Positions 1 through 5,791 of a DNA stretch of 6,184 nt are shown here, piece after piece; the first letter of the stretch is position 1, and each line of letters opens with the position of its first letter. Source of the DNA: Candidatus Cloacimonadota bacterium (lineage in GTDB: Bacteria; Cloacimonadota; Cloacimonadia; Cloacimonadales; JAOZMQ01); NCBI GenBank assembly GCA_029934195.1, contig JAOZMQ010000045.1, positions 6,622 through 12,805 of the forward strand, given 5' to 3'. The notes below the pieces were generated by a model, which saw only the letters and a list, made by a program, of their open reading frames with translations, did not search any database and was not told where the DNA came from. The position numbers and the translations under genes were made by a program.

Positions 1-586
1 GATAGCAAATATCAAACTCATTGCATCTAATTTTTGAAGTAGTTATAATTGAAGTTCCTGAAGATAAGGCATAATCGAACAAACTCATAATCTTGATTAT
101 TTTAATTTCATCGAAAAAAATGTCAAAATCATCAAGAATAATCAAGAATGGGAGTTGCACAACAGCTCGTATAATCTCGACAATTTTTTGATCAGAAGAT
201 GATATTTTGGAAACCGGTTCTTCGATAATATCTTCTAATCCGCATAATTGGCAGAAGTTTAAAATTTTTGTCTTCAACCGTGAAGTAATTTTTTTTTGGG
301 GTAAAATAATGTTCTCCCAAATAGACATATTTGAGATTAGTTGCTCATTCTTTTCTATCAAAATTGTTTTACGTCTATTTTTTAACAAAATTGAGTTTTG
401 TTCTCTGATTTTTATCTCACCATCAAAGTCATTATATTCTGTCACAAGAGATTTTGATAAAAGCGATTTCCCGGAATTATTTTCTCCGCAAATTTGTATT
501 TTTGTCCCTTTTGGAACATGAAGATAATCTATTTCAAGGACAATATCACCTCTTGATTTTAGAGAGAAGTTCTTAATTTTTAACAT
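1..586 (-). CDS. FtsE-like ABC transporter ATP-binding protein with degenerate motifs (3' end missing)
   Basis: I translated this frame by hand. It starts at ATG 584-586 and stays open for 195 residues to the left edge, so the C-terminus is outside the window. The Walker A loop is intact (GENNSGKS, residues 34-41). The downstream order matches an ABC nucleotide-binding domain of the FtsE/LolD/MlaF size class: a region ending SIWENI (about 88-93), a signature region, then a hydrophobic Walker B strand (FLIILDD, 147-153). Several key residues are changed. The signature reads ISSSDQ (128-133) where LSGGEQ is usual, the Q-loop position appears to be K79, the catalytic Glu position is D153, and the H-switch position appears to be S184. 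It overlaps the preceding methyltransferase gene by 7 bp, with a GGTGGA-like ribosome site, so it is probably co-translated. ATP binding is likely and hydrolysis may be weak. A permease partner could lie just beyond the left edge. The ABC family is firm; the FtsE-like label is an inference. Confidence 0.85.
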   Translation of the reverse strand, partial: MLKIKNFSLKSRGDIVLEIDYLHVPKGTKIQICGENNSGKSLLSKSLVTEYNDFDGEIKIREQNSILLKNRRKTILIEKNEQLISNMSIWENIILPQKKITSRLKTKILNFCQLCGLEDIIEEPVSKISSSDQKIVEIIRAVVQLPFLIILDDFDIFFDEIKIIKIMSLFDYALSSGTSIITTSKIRCNEFDICY

Positions 587-1206
587 CTACTAATTTCCAC
601 CATAAATTTTCTTTTTTGTGGTTTGCCAAATTCAACATCAATTTTTCTCAATATTTTTAAATCATATAAATTTACCAAATGTTCACATTCACTAAAACGA
701 GTTTGAGGATAAATGAGAAAACCCTTTCCATGTAAACTCAAATGCTTTGAAAAAAAAGATACCACATTATCCATATTACATTTTAGTTCATGCCTTGATA
801 TTGCTCTTTCGAGAAACGGACTAATTTTTCCTTCAGTTACTAAATAAAAGGGAGGATTTGAAACAATAAGTTCAAATTTCTTTTTAGAAATAATAGAAGG
901 AGGAAATCTTAAATCACCTTCAAGAAAAGAAATATCAAGTTCTATTCTTTCTGCATTCTCTTGTGATAAATTAATTAAATCACTCTGAATGTCCATCCCT
1001 AAAATATTCCATTCCGGTCTATAATATTTCAACATAATAGCGATAATTCCTATACCACAACCTAAATCAAGAACTTGAAGAGCCATTTTTGAGCTACTCT
1101 TCAAAATCTCTTTTACAAAGTACTCAGTGTCAGAAGAAATTGGTTGTCCATGTTTATTCTGAAAAATAACTTTGTCCTCAAAAGGAAGAAGAACAGGTAT
1201 TTGCAT
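580..1206 (-). CDS. trmN6: tRNA1(Val) (adenine-37-N6)-methyltransferase-like protein (TrmN6/YfiC family)
   Basis: The 208-residue product is a class I SAM-dependent methyltransferase. The SAM-binding glycine loop DLGCGIG lies at 47-53, the acidic residue ending the next strand is in GMDI (70-73), and the catalytic NPPF tetrad that marks N-methylation of a planar amino group is at 117-120. The later ERAISRHE (133-140) resembles the conserved arginine/histidine stretch after NPPY in TrmN6, which separates it from PrmC/HemK glutamine methyltransferases. The expected reaction is N6-methylation of A37 in a tRNA. It is shorter than the E. coli protein (about 245 aa), mostly at the N-terminus. The ATG start lies 8 bp downstream of the nadA stop and its ribosome site is weak. 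The family is well supported; the exact tRNA substrate is inferred from family knowledge. Confidence 0.78.
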   Translation of the reverse strand: MQIPVLLPFEDKVIFQNKHGQPISSDTEYFVKEILKSSSKMALQVLDLGCGIGIIAIMLKYYRPEWNILGMDIQSDLINLSQENAERIELDISFLEGDLRFPPSIISKKKFELIVSNPPFYLVTEGKISPFLERAISRHELKCNMDNVVSFFSKHLSLHGKGFLIYPQTRFSECEHLVNLYDLKILRKIDVEFGKPQKRKFMVEISRC

Positions 1207-1214
1207 TTACATTT

Positions 1215-2132
1215 CTATGAAAGTTGCAACATTCTATTTATACTTTTTAAAGCTTTTTTTGCTATCTTTTCCTCAATTATAATTTCATTATTTTCTTCAA
1301 GTAAAGTTAAAAAGACATCTCTTAATGAAGTTTTTTTCATATTTATACAAATAGCTTTATCAGAAAGAGAGCGAATTTTTTTATTCGGATATTTAATTCT
1401 CAATTGAGCGATCAATCCGATTTCTGTTCCAATAATAACTTTATCATTTTCAGCAATATAATCCGCAATTTGTTTTGTTGAACCGACAATATCAGCAAGA
1501 TTAAAAACTTCTGGAGAACATTCAGGATGCACAATTATTTTATAATCAGGAAAATTTTCTCGTGCATTCTCAATATCTTGAACGGAAATAAAGGAGTGGT
1601 GTACTCGACAAAACCCTTTCCAAACAATTACATTTTTATTTGTTTTTTGGGCTGCGAAAGTACCAAGATTTTGATCAGGGACGAAGAGAATCGTATTGTC
1701 CTTTGGTAAAGATTCTATTATTTTAACTGCATTTGAAGAAGTACAACAAATATCACTTTCCGCTTTTACTTCAACTGAAGAATTTACATAACATAAAACT
1801 GTTGATTGTGGATGTTCTTTTTTGAACTCTTCAAGTTGCTTACTTGTAATCATATCCGCCATTGGACATCCTGCTTCATTTTGTGAGAGTAAAACTTTGG
1901 CATTTGGCTTTAGCAATTTCGCTGTTTCTGCCATAAATTTCACTCCGCAAAAAACAATCATCTTTGCGTCTGTTTGTGATGCTTTTTGAGCTAATTCCAA
2001 TGAATCACCGACAAAATCAGCAACATCTTGAACTTCCATAATTTGATAATTATGAGCAAGAATCAAAGCATTCTTTTCTTTTTTTAATCTTTTAATTGTA
2101 TTAATCATGATTTTTTCAGATAATTCAGTCAT
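1215..2132 (-). CDS. nadA: Quinolinate synthase NadA
   Basis: The 305-residue product matches quinolinate synthase over its full length, the size of the compact bacterial/archaeal form. The enzyme condenses iminoaspartate with dihydroxyacetone phosphate to quinolinate in de novo NAD synthesis and carries an oxygen-sensitive [4Fe-4S] cluster. The three expected cluster cysteines are visible: C89 in EAGCPMAD, C175 in GFCRVHH and C262 in ICINMKKTSL. Their spacing of 86 and 87 residues fits the known three-fold pseudo-symmetric fold. AHNYQ (26-30), the GDSLELA segment (42-48) and HPEC (202-205) are also typical. The start is ATG with a GGGA about 9 nt upstream; a second in-frame ATG at codon 9 has no better site. 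No L-aspartate oxidase or dehydrogenase and no nadC lies in the window, so the iminoaspartate source is elsewhere. The stop is TAG. A 73-bp gap from dut is the largest inside the cluster. Confidence 0.97.
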   Translation of the reverse strand: MTELSEKIMINTIKRLKKEKNALILAHNYQIMEVQDVADFVGDSLELAQKASQTDAKMIVFCGVKFMAETAKLLKPNAKVLLSQNEAGCPMADMITSKQLEEFKKEHPQSTVLCYVNSSVEVKAESDICCTSSNAVKIIESLPKDNTILFVPDQNLGTFAAQKTNKNVIVWKGFCRVHHSFISVQDIENARENFPDYKIIVHPECSPEVFNLADIVGSTKQIADYIAENDKVIIGTEIGLIAQLRIKYPNKKIRSLSDKAICINMKKTSLRDVFLTLLEENNEIIIEEKIAKKALKSINRMLQLS

Positions 2133-2171
2133 ATTATAATTTCCCTTTTTTGTCTATATTCTTTAAATCAA

Positions 2172-2193
2172 AACAATTACTTTCAAAATTGTT
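2172..2193 (-). promoter_or_regulatory. Inverted repeat in the dut-nadA spacer (possible weak terminator or operator)
   Basis: Perfect 7-bp arms AACAATT and AATTGTT (2172-2178 and 2187-2193) flank an 8-nt spacer in the only sizeable gap inside the cluster. Read on the minus strand, the structure follows the dut stop and is trailed by TTTTGATTT. It could be a weak terminator or processing site, or a binding site ahead of nadA. Each arm has one G:C pair, so the hairpin is not stable. No convincing -35/-10 pair was found beside it. Confidence 0.3.
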
Positions 2194-2205
2194 ACAAAAA
2201 AACAT

Positions 2206-2643
2206 CTAAACTTTGGTATGACCAAAAGATCCGCTATTACGTGATGTTTCATTTAATTCTTCTTGAATAGTAAAATTTGCAATTTCATGTTTAGAGATTA
2301 CCATCTGTGCAATTCGCATACCGGTTTCGACAATGAAAGTTTCACTACCAAAATTATAAAGGATTATTTTTACTTCCCCTCGATAATCGGAATCAATAGT
2401 TCCGGGAGAATTTAAAACCCCAATTTGATTTTTCAAAGCAAGTCCGCTTCTTGGTCTTATTTGAGCTTCAAAACCAATAGGCAATTCCATTGAAAATCCT
2501 GTAGATATTAATACTAATTTCCCGGATTCAATTTCCAAAGATTTATCATTTGCCGAAAAAATATCATATCCGGCAGCATGTTCAGTCATTTTTTGGGGAA
2601 GACGTGCAAGTTTCGATAACAATTTGATTCCGACTTCAACCAT
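2206..2643 (-). CDS. dut: Deoxyuridine 5'-triphosphate nucleotidohydrolase (dUTPase)
   Basis: The 145-residue product has the normal length of the trimeric dUTPase family, which hydrolyses dUTP to dUMP and pyrophosphate. This keeps uracil out of DNA and supplies the dTMP precursor. All five motifs are present in order: AGYDIFS (24-30), RPRSGLA (63-69), GVLNSPGTIDSDYRGE (75-90) with the catalytic Asp at D84, GMRIAQMVI (108-116), and a C-terminal RNSGSFGHT (135-143). The last motif departs from the common RGxGGFGST by having Ser139 where a Gly is usual; its Phe and Arg are kept. The ATG shares one base with the ispA stop (TAATG), a classic translational-coupling junction, and AAGAGAG upstream can serve as ribosome site. 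The stop is TAG. Confidence 0.96.
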   Translation of the reverse strand: MVEVGIKLLSKLARLPQKMTEHAAGYDIFSANDKSLEIESGKLVLISTGFSMELPIGFEAQIRPRSGLALKNQIGVLNSPGTIDSDYRGEVKIILYNFGSETFIVETGMRIAQMVISKHEIANFTIQEELNETSRNSGSFGHTKV

Positions 2644-3533
2644 TAGAACTCTCTTAAAAGAATAAAATCAGTTAATAGGGACAACATCTCGGCTTTATCA
2701 CCGTATTTTTCAAGTAATTTTTTTGCTTCATTCACCAATTTTGTAGCCATTTCTTTTGATTTATCCAATCCATAAACAGCTGGATAAGTAGCTTTACTAA
2801 CTTTTATATCTTTTCCAACAGTCTTTCCCATCTTTTTCGAACTTCCCTCAATATCTAAAATATCATCTACAATTTGGAAAGCCAAACCAATTTTTTCACC
2901 AAATATTTCCATGTTTTTGGTATCTTCTTTAGAAGCCTCAGCAGCATAACAACCAAAACGAATAGCCAATTTTATCAATCGTCCGGTTTTGTTTCTGTGA
3001 ATAAAATCCAGTTCTTCTTTAGTAATATCTTTTCCTTCGCTCAAAATATCTTTCATTTGCCCAAGAATTAAACCTTGATCACCACTTTCGGAAGCAAGTT
3101 CACGAATCATTTTAATTTTATTTTCATCTGACATTTCAATTGTCGTCAACAGATCAAAAGCATAGCAAAGAAGGGAATCTCCAGCAAGTAAAGCAAGGTC
3201 ATCGCCATAAACAACATGACAAGTTTTTTTCCCTCTTCGGTAATCATCATCATCAATAGCAGGCAAATCATCGTGAATTAAAGTAAAAGTATGAAGCATT
3301 TCAATAGCAGCTGCAAGCGGTTGCACTTTGCTTACTTCATCAGAAAATAATTCAAATGTTCTAAGCATAAGATATGGTCTCAATCGCTTTCCGCCAGCAA
3401 ATAACGTATGTCTCATTGCTTTGTGAATATCTTTTGGATACTCATCTTTTCTCGGAAGAAATCTGTCTAAAGTAATATTGACAAGTTCACGTTTTTCTTT
3501 TAAATCTTTTTTTAGAAGCTTGTTATTAATCAT
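2643..3533 (-). CDS. ispA: Polyprenyl diphosphate synthase, probably farnesyl diphosphate synthase
   Basis: This trans-isoprenyl diphosphate synthase adds isopentenyl diphosphate to allylic primers. From the ATG at 3531-3533 it is 296 aa, typical of bacterial IspA. GGKRLRP (47-53) binds substrate. The first Asp-rich motif is DDLPAID (88-94), the bacterial DDxxxxD type, followed by DDDDYRRG. The second Asp-rich motif is DDILD (223-227). An aromatic residue, F83, sits five positions before the first motif; in bacterial FPP synthases an aromatic there limits chain length, which favours C15. I prefer the ATG over a TTG seven codons upstream (3552-3554) because GAGGGAG (3536-3542) lies just ahead of it. 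That start overlaps xseB by 8 bp. Product length is an inference and C20 is not excluded. Confidence 0.93.
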   Translation of the reverse strand: MINNKLLKKDLKEKRELVNITLDRFLPRKDEYPKDIHKAMRHTLFAGGKRLRPYLMLRTFELFSDEVSKVQPLAAAIEMLHTFTLIHDDLPAIDDDDYRRGKKTCHVVYGDDLALLAGDSLLCYAFDLLTTIEMSDENKIKMIRELASESGDQGLILGQMKDILSEGKDITKEELDFIHRNKTGRLIKLAIRFGCYAAEASKEDTKNMEIFGEKIGLAFQIVDDILDIEGSSKKMGKTVGKDIKVSKATYPAVYGLDKSKEMATKLVNEAKKLLEKYGDKAEMLSLLTDFILLREF

Positions 3534-3753
3534 CACTCCCTCTATTTTTCTCAATTTTATTATTTAGTTTCTCGGTCAAAATTTCAACTTTGTTTTCGAC
3601 ATTGACTAATTTTTCTTCGCAATATTTTATCAAAGATGTTCCTTCTTCAAATAATTTTACTATTTTATCAAGATCATCAACACCATTTTCTAAATGTTCA
3701 ACAATGTTTTCTAATTGAGATAATGCAGTTTCAAAGTTCATATTTTTTTTCAT
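3526..3753 (-). CDS. xseB: Exodeoxyribonuclease VII small subunit
   Basis: The 75-residue, highly charged and predicted all-helical product matches XseB, the small subunit that assembles in several copies along XseA to form exonuclease VII, a single-strand-specific nuclease used in repair. Diagnostic stretches are FETALSQLENIVEHLENG (7-24) and KLFEEGTSLIKYCEEKL (33-49), which correspond to the family's two helices. The length is normal. The ATG directly follows the thiN stop (TAAATG), with a good Shine-Dalgarno GAGGT at 3761-3765, seven bases away. Codons 2-4 form a run of eight A before a second in-frame ATG at codon 5. The large subunit xseA is not in this window; xseB next to ispA is a common bacterial neighbourhood, which supports the call. 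Confidence 0.95.
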   Translation of the reverse strand: MKKNMNFETALSQLENIVEHLENGVDDLDKIVKLFEEGTSLIKYCEEKLVNVENKVEILTEKLNNKIEKNRGSDD

Positions 3754-4425
3754 TTAGTTTACCTCACTAATATTTATAACGACAAGTAAATCGCCGGATT
3801 CATGAGAGATTGAAATTTTATTATTTATTGCGATATTACTTAAACCCCGGCATTCAAATCTATTAAGATTTTCATATTTTAATGGATATTTCAATCCGGT
3901 TGTATTAATTTTTGTCACAGAATTCGATATTGAAATTAGAGAAACTATTGATTTTTTTTTAACATTGTCCTGCCAGTTTTGATCAGCAAGAAAAATTCTT
4001 TCTTCTCCTGTAAATATTTCACATTTTAAATTATCTTTTTGAGCTAAAAATAAGCAGTTCAAAACTCCCAAACTATGATCAAATCTATTTTCCATTGAAT
4101 TTAAGATTAATATGTCTTCAATCTTATTTTTTTTACACCATTGAATTGCAATTTCTGTATCCGTGAAATCCTTTTCTTTTGGATATTGAATTATTTTTGA
4201 TTTTTTAGAATAGAAATCAATTGCTTCCTTTTTTACAGAATCAAGATCACCAATAATGTAATGACATTCTATCTTTTCAGAATAAAGACTATTTAGACCA
4301 CCATCGACAGCAATCACAATAAAATCTTTTTGAATATTGTTTAAACATTTATGAATATTATGCGAAAAAGTATTTGTTACAAGTATAGCTTTCTTTTTGA
4401 TAAAATCTTGCTTAATTTCTTGCAA
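3754..4425 (-). CDS. thiN: Thiamine pyrophosphokinase
   Basis: The enzyme transfers pyrophosphate from ATP to thiamine, giving thiamine diphosphate. From the preferred start it is 223 aa, normal for the family. Motifs in order are AVDGG (39-43), GDLDS (59-63), KEKDFTDTE (83-91) with the acidic Mg/ATP-binding residues, and NRFDH (113-117), equivalent to the usual GGRxDH. The C-terminal thiamine-binding domain has TTGLKYPL (175-182), GLSN (194-197) and a final SGDLLVV (210-216). The frame begins at TTG 4441-4443, but a second TTG at 4423-4425 is better placed: GAGGAAG (4435-4441) lies nine bases upstream. Either start is inside the 3' end of the M23 gene. No TPP riboswitch or other thiamine gene is nearby, so the enzyme probably serves salvage of free thiamine. 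Start choice is moderate; function is strong. Confidence 0.92.
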   Translation of the reverse strand: MQEIKQDFIKKKAILVTNTFSHNIHKCLNNIQKDFIVIAVDGGLNSLYSEKIECHYIIGDLDSVKKEAIDFYSKKSKIIQYPKEKDFTDTEIAIQWCKKNKIEDILILNSMENRFDHSLGVLNCLFLAQKDNLKCEIFTGEERIFLADQNWQDNVKKKSIVSLISISNSVTKINTTGLKYPLKYENLNRFECRGLSNIAINNKISISHESGDLLVVINISEVN

Positions 4426-5350
4426 TACGAATATCTTCCTCAAATTTATTTAAATATCTATAAGGATTCCTATTTTTTCCATAGTAAATCACTTCATAAT
4501 GAAGATGAGCACCGGTGGAGCGACCAGTATTTCCCATTAAACCGATGATTTGTCCTTTTTTTACTCTTTCTCCTTTTGATACCAAAATTTTATATAAATG
4601 GCCATACTTGGTTTTATATCCAAATTCATGATTCAATAGAATATATCTTCCTAAACGTTTTTTTCTCCCGATGGATTTAACTGTGCCGTCAGCAGTGGCA
4701 TAAATAGGTGTTCCTCGTTTATTGGCAATATCTAACCCTTTATGGAATGATTTTCTTTTAGTAATTGGATGTTTTCTCCAACCGTAAGGGTCTGAAATTC
4801 TTCCAAAAGTAGGATAAATCGAAGGTGTATTCAAATATATTTTTTCTTGAAGATTAATATTTGAGATTAAGTTCTCGTGAGAATTAATTTTGGATTCCAC
4901 AATTTTGTTTAATTGTTCCAATTTGTTAGTAAGTGCAGAAAATTCTATTACAAAAGGTGGATCCAATTCAATGAAAGTAGTATCAATTTTTGGTAAACCA
5001 CCTGTACCCATTTTTCTGATTTCTTTATTGATTTCTTTAAAATTCTTTTCTGTTCGAATGCTATCTTCCCAATCTTCAATTAATAGAAGTTTAGAATTAA
5101 TGGAATCAAGCTCATTATTTAAACTCAATAATTTCTCTTTAAGAAGTTTATTTTCTTGCTCTATTTTTTTTGTACTTAGCTCATTACTCTTAGTTTTAAA
5201 ACCATAAAAAGCATAAACAAAAAGTAAGATAAAAGATAAAATAGCAAAAGAAAGTAAAAAAAATCCAAGATTTCTATTCAAAGAAAAACTTTGAGTCTTA
5301 CTTGAATCAGTTTGTTCAAAAGTGAAAGACCATTTTTTATTTATATTCAT
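4412..5350 (-). CDS. Membrane-anchored M23-family peptidase with coiled coil
   Basis: The 312-residue product has a short basic cytoplasmic tail (1-27), one transmembrane helix (about 28-50), a periplasmic coiled-coil/linker region (about 57-170), and a C-terminal LytM/peptidase_M23 domain (about 178-300). Zinc and catalytic residues are complete: HxxxD at H203-D207, H251 in KYGHL, and HLH at 282-284. This predicts an active endopeptidase acting on peptidoglycan cross-bridges and not a catalytically dead EnvC-type activator. ATG 5348-5350 is chosen because AGGA (5357-5360) lies six bases upstream. A TTG at 5390-5392 would add 14 residues but leaves only two bases to its AGGA. It is the first gene of the cluster and ends 14 bp inside thiN. 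The substrate and any partner are unknown; the ABC ATPase at the far end of the cluster is a speculative candidate. Confidence 0.92.
   Translation of the reverse strand: MNINKKWSFTFEQTDSSKTQSFSLNRNLGFFLLSFAILSFILLFVYAFYGFKTKSNELSTKKIEQENKLLKEKLLSLNNELDSINSKLLLIEDWEDSIRTEKNFKEINKEIRKMGTGGLPKIDTTFIELDPPFVIEFSALTNKLEQLNKIVESKINSHENLISNINLQEKIYLNTPSIYPTFGRISDPYGWRKHPITKRKSFHKGLDIANKRGTPIYATADGTVKSIGRKKRLGRYILLNHEFGYKTKYGHLYKILVSKGERVKKGQIIGLMGNTGRSTGAHLHYEVIYYGKNRNPYRYLNKFEEDIRIARN
4435..4441 (-). promoter_or_regulatory. Ribosome binding site inside the M23 gene for thiN
   Basis: GAGGAAG on the minus strand, within the last codons of the M23 gene, is nine bases upstream of TTG 4423-4425. The alternative TTG at 4441-4443 has no comparable site, so the shorter thiN product is favoured. 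Confidence 0.5.
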
Positions 5351-5356
5351 TAATAA

Positions 5357-5360
5357 TCCT
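5357..5360 (-). promoter_or_regulatory. Ribosome binding site deciding the M23 peptidase start
   Basis: AGGA on the minus strand lies six bases upstream of ATG 5348-5350. It supports this start over the upstream TTG at 5390-5392, whose own AGGA is only two bases away. Confidence 0.6.
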
Positions 5361-5413
5361 GATGAAAAACCTAAAGATGTATTTATTATCAATATCCTTT
5401 ATTGATAGTATGC

Positions 5414-5434
5414 AAAAACTAATCGAAAGATTAG
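5414..5434 (-). terminator. Hairpin followed by a T-run upstream of the M23 gene
   Basis: On the minus strand CTAATC-TTTC-GATTAG (5434 to 5419) is followed directly by TTTTT (5418-5414). The perfect 6-bp stem with a 4-nt loop and U-tract resembles a small Rho-independent terminator. It could end transcription arriving from the right-hand gene, or act as an attenuator in the M23 leader. On the plus strand the loop is GAAA closed by C-G, a stable tetraloop type. The stem has only two G:C pairs, so strength is uncertain. Confidence 0.4.
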
Positions 5435-5650
5435 ACTGAAATTTGCTTTAAACAACACTTAGATTATTCTTTTTATTTTTTCGATTTTCAAAAAAAGATG
5501 CTCTTTAATCGTGTCAAGTAATAATTAGTATTTGGAACGTAAACTATGAGATCAGGAGTTCTGGCATTATTTATAGAATGATCAAAAAAATAAATTTGTG
5601 TTAGGTTTTCTGAATTTTAATCAGTGTCTGAAAGAAAAGGATTTTTTAAC

Positions 5651-5675
5651 CATGAAGGGCAGAAGATCATGAAGA
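5651..5675. repeat. Short imperfect tandem repeat, CATGAAG type
   Basis: Three consecutive units read CATGAAGGG, CAGAAGAT and CATGAAGA. The middle unit looks like the others with one T deleted. No ribosome site or sustained frame goes with it. From memory, similar CATGAAGGA or CACGAAGGA strings occur as dispersed intergenic sequence in several environmental bacterial genomes; that parallel is recall and has not been searched. Confidence 0.45.
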
Positions 5676-5708
5676 AAAAATTAATAGAAAAAACGATTAA
5701 TTCTCTAT

Positions 5709-5791
5709 CTGCGTAGAAGTGACATCTTTGTAGCTCAATGCGTTAGCGTTGGGAAAAGATAAAAAAAGAACTAAGCTACAGAGTAGCGACA
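5709..5791. repeat. Candidate dispersed intergenic repeat with nested hairpins
   Basis: Two related 16-bp ends (5709-5724 and 5776-5791; 11 of 16 identical, sharing a GTGACA/GCGACA tail) bracket a palindromic core. TGTAGCT (5729-5735) is complementary to AGCTACA (5774-5780). Inside lies a hairpin of CAATGC and GCGTTG around GTTA (5736-5751), extendable to 5734-5753. The block is more G+C-rich than its surroundings. The layout resembles REP-like multi-copy intergenic elements; only one copy lies in this window, so multiplicity cannot be shown here. Confidence 0.45.

Noticed and set aside
207..521. Open plus-strand frame opposite the ABC gene
   Set aside because: It is antisense to a frame with clear ABC motifs, and its own product is Phe/Ile/Ser-rich with no recognisable domain; a shadow.
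4890..5207. Plus-strand frame opposite the M23 coiled coil
   Set aside because: Its Ser/Leu-rich product mirrors the Glu/Lys/Asn-rich coiled coil on the other strand, a common artefact; no independent evidence for a gene.
5482..5511. Composite hairpin (CGATT/AATCG outside AAAGA/TCTTT)
   Set aside because: It needs a 7-nt bulge and a 3-nt loop, is very AT-rich, and has no clean downstream tail; too weak to annotate as a terminator.
5512..5517. Perfect TTGACA -35 hexamer on the minus strand
   Set aside because: The positions 16-18 bp downstream read TTTTTG-like sequence with no acceptable -10, so I do not call a promoter. An AT-rich region gives such hexamers by chance.
5670..5717. Tiny frame MKKKLIEKTINSLSA in the intergenic region
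   Set aside because: Only 15 codons, no Shine-Dalgarno, and it begins inside the CATGAAG tandem; best seen as chance.
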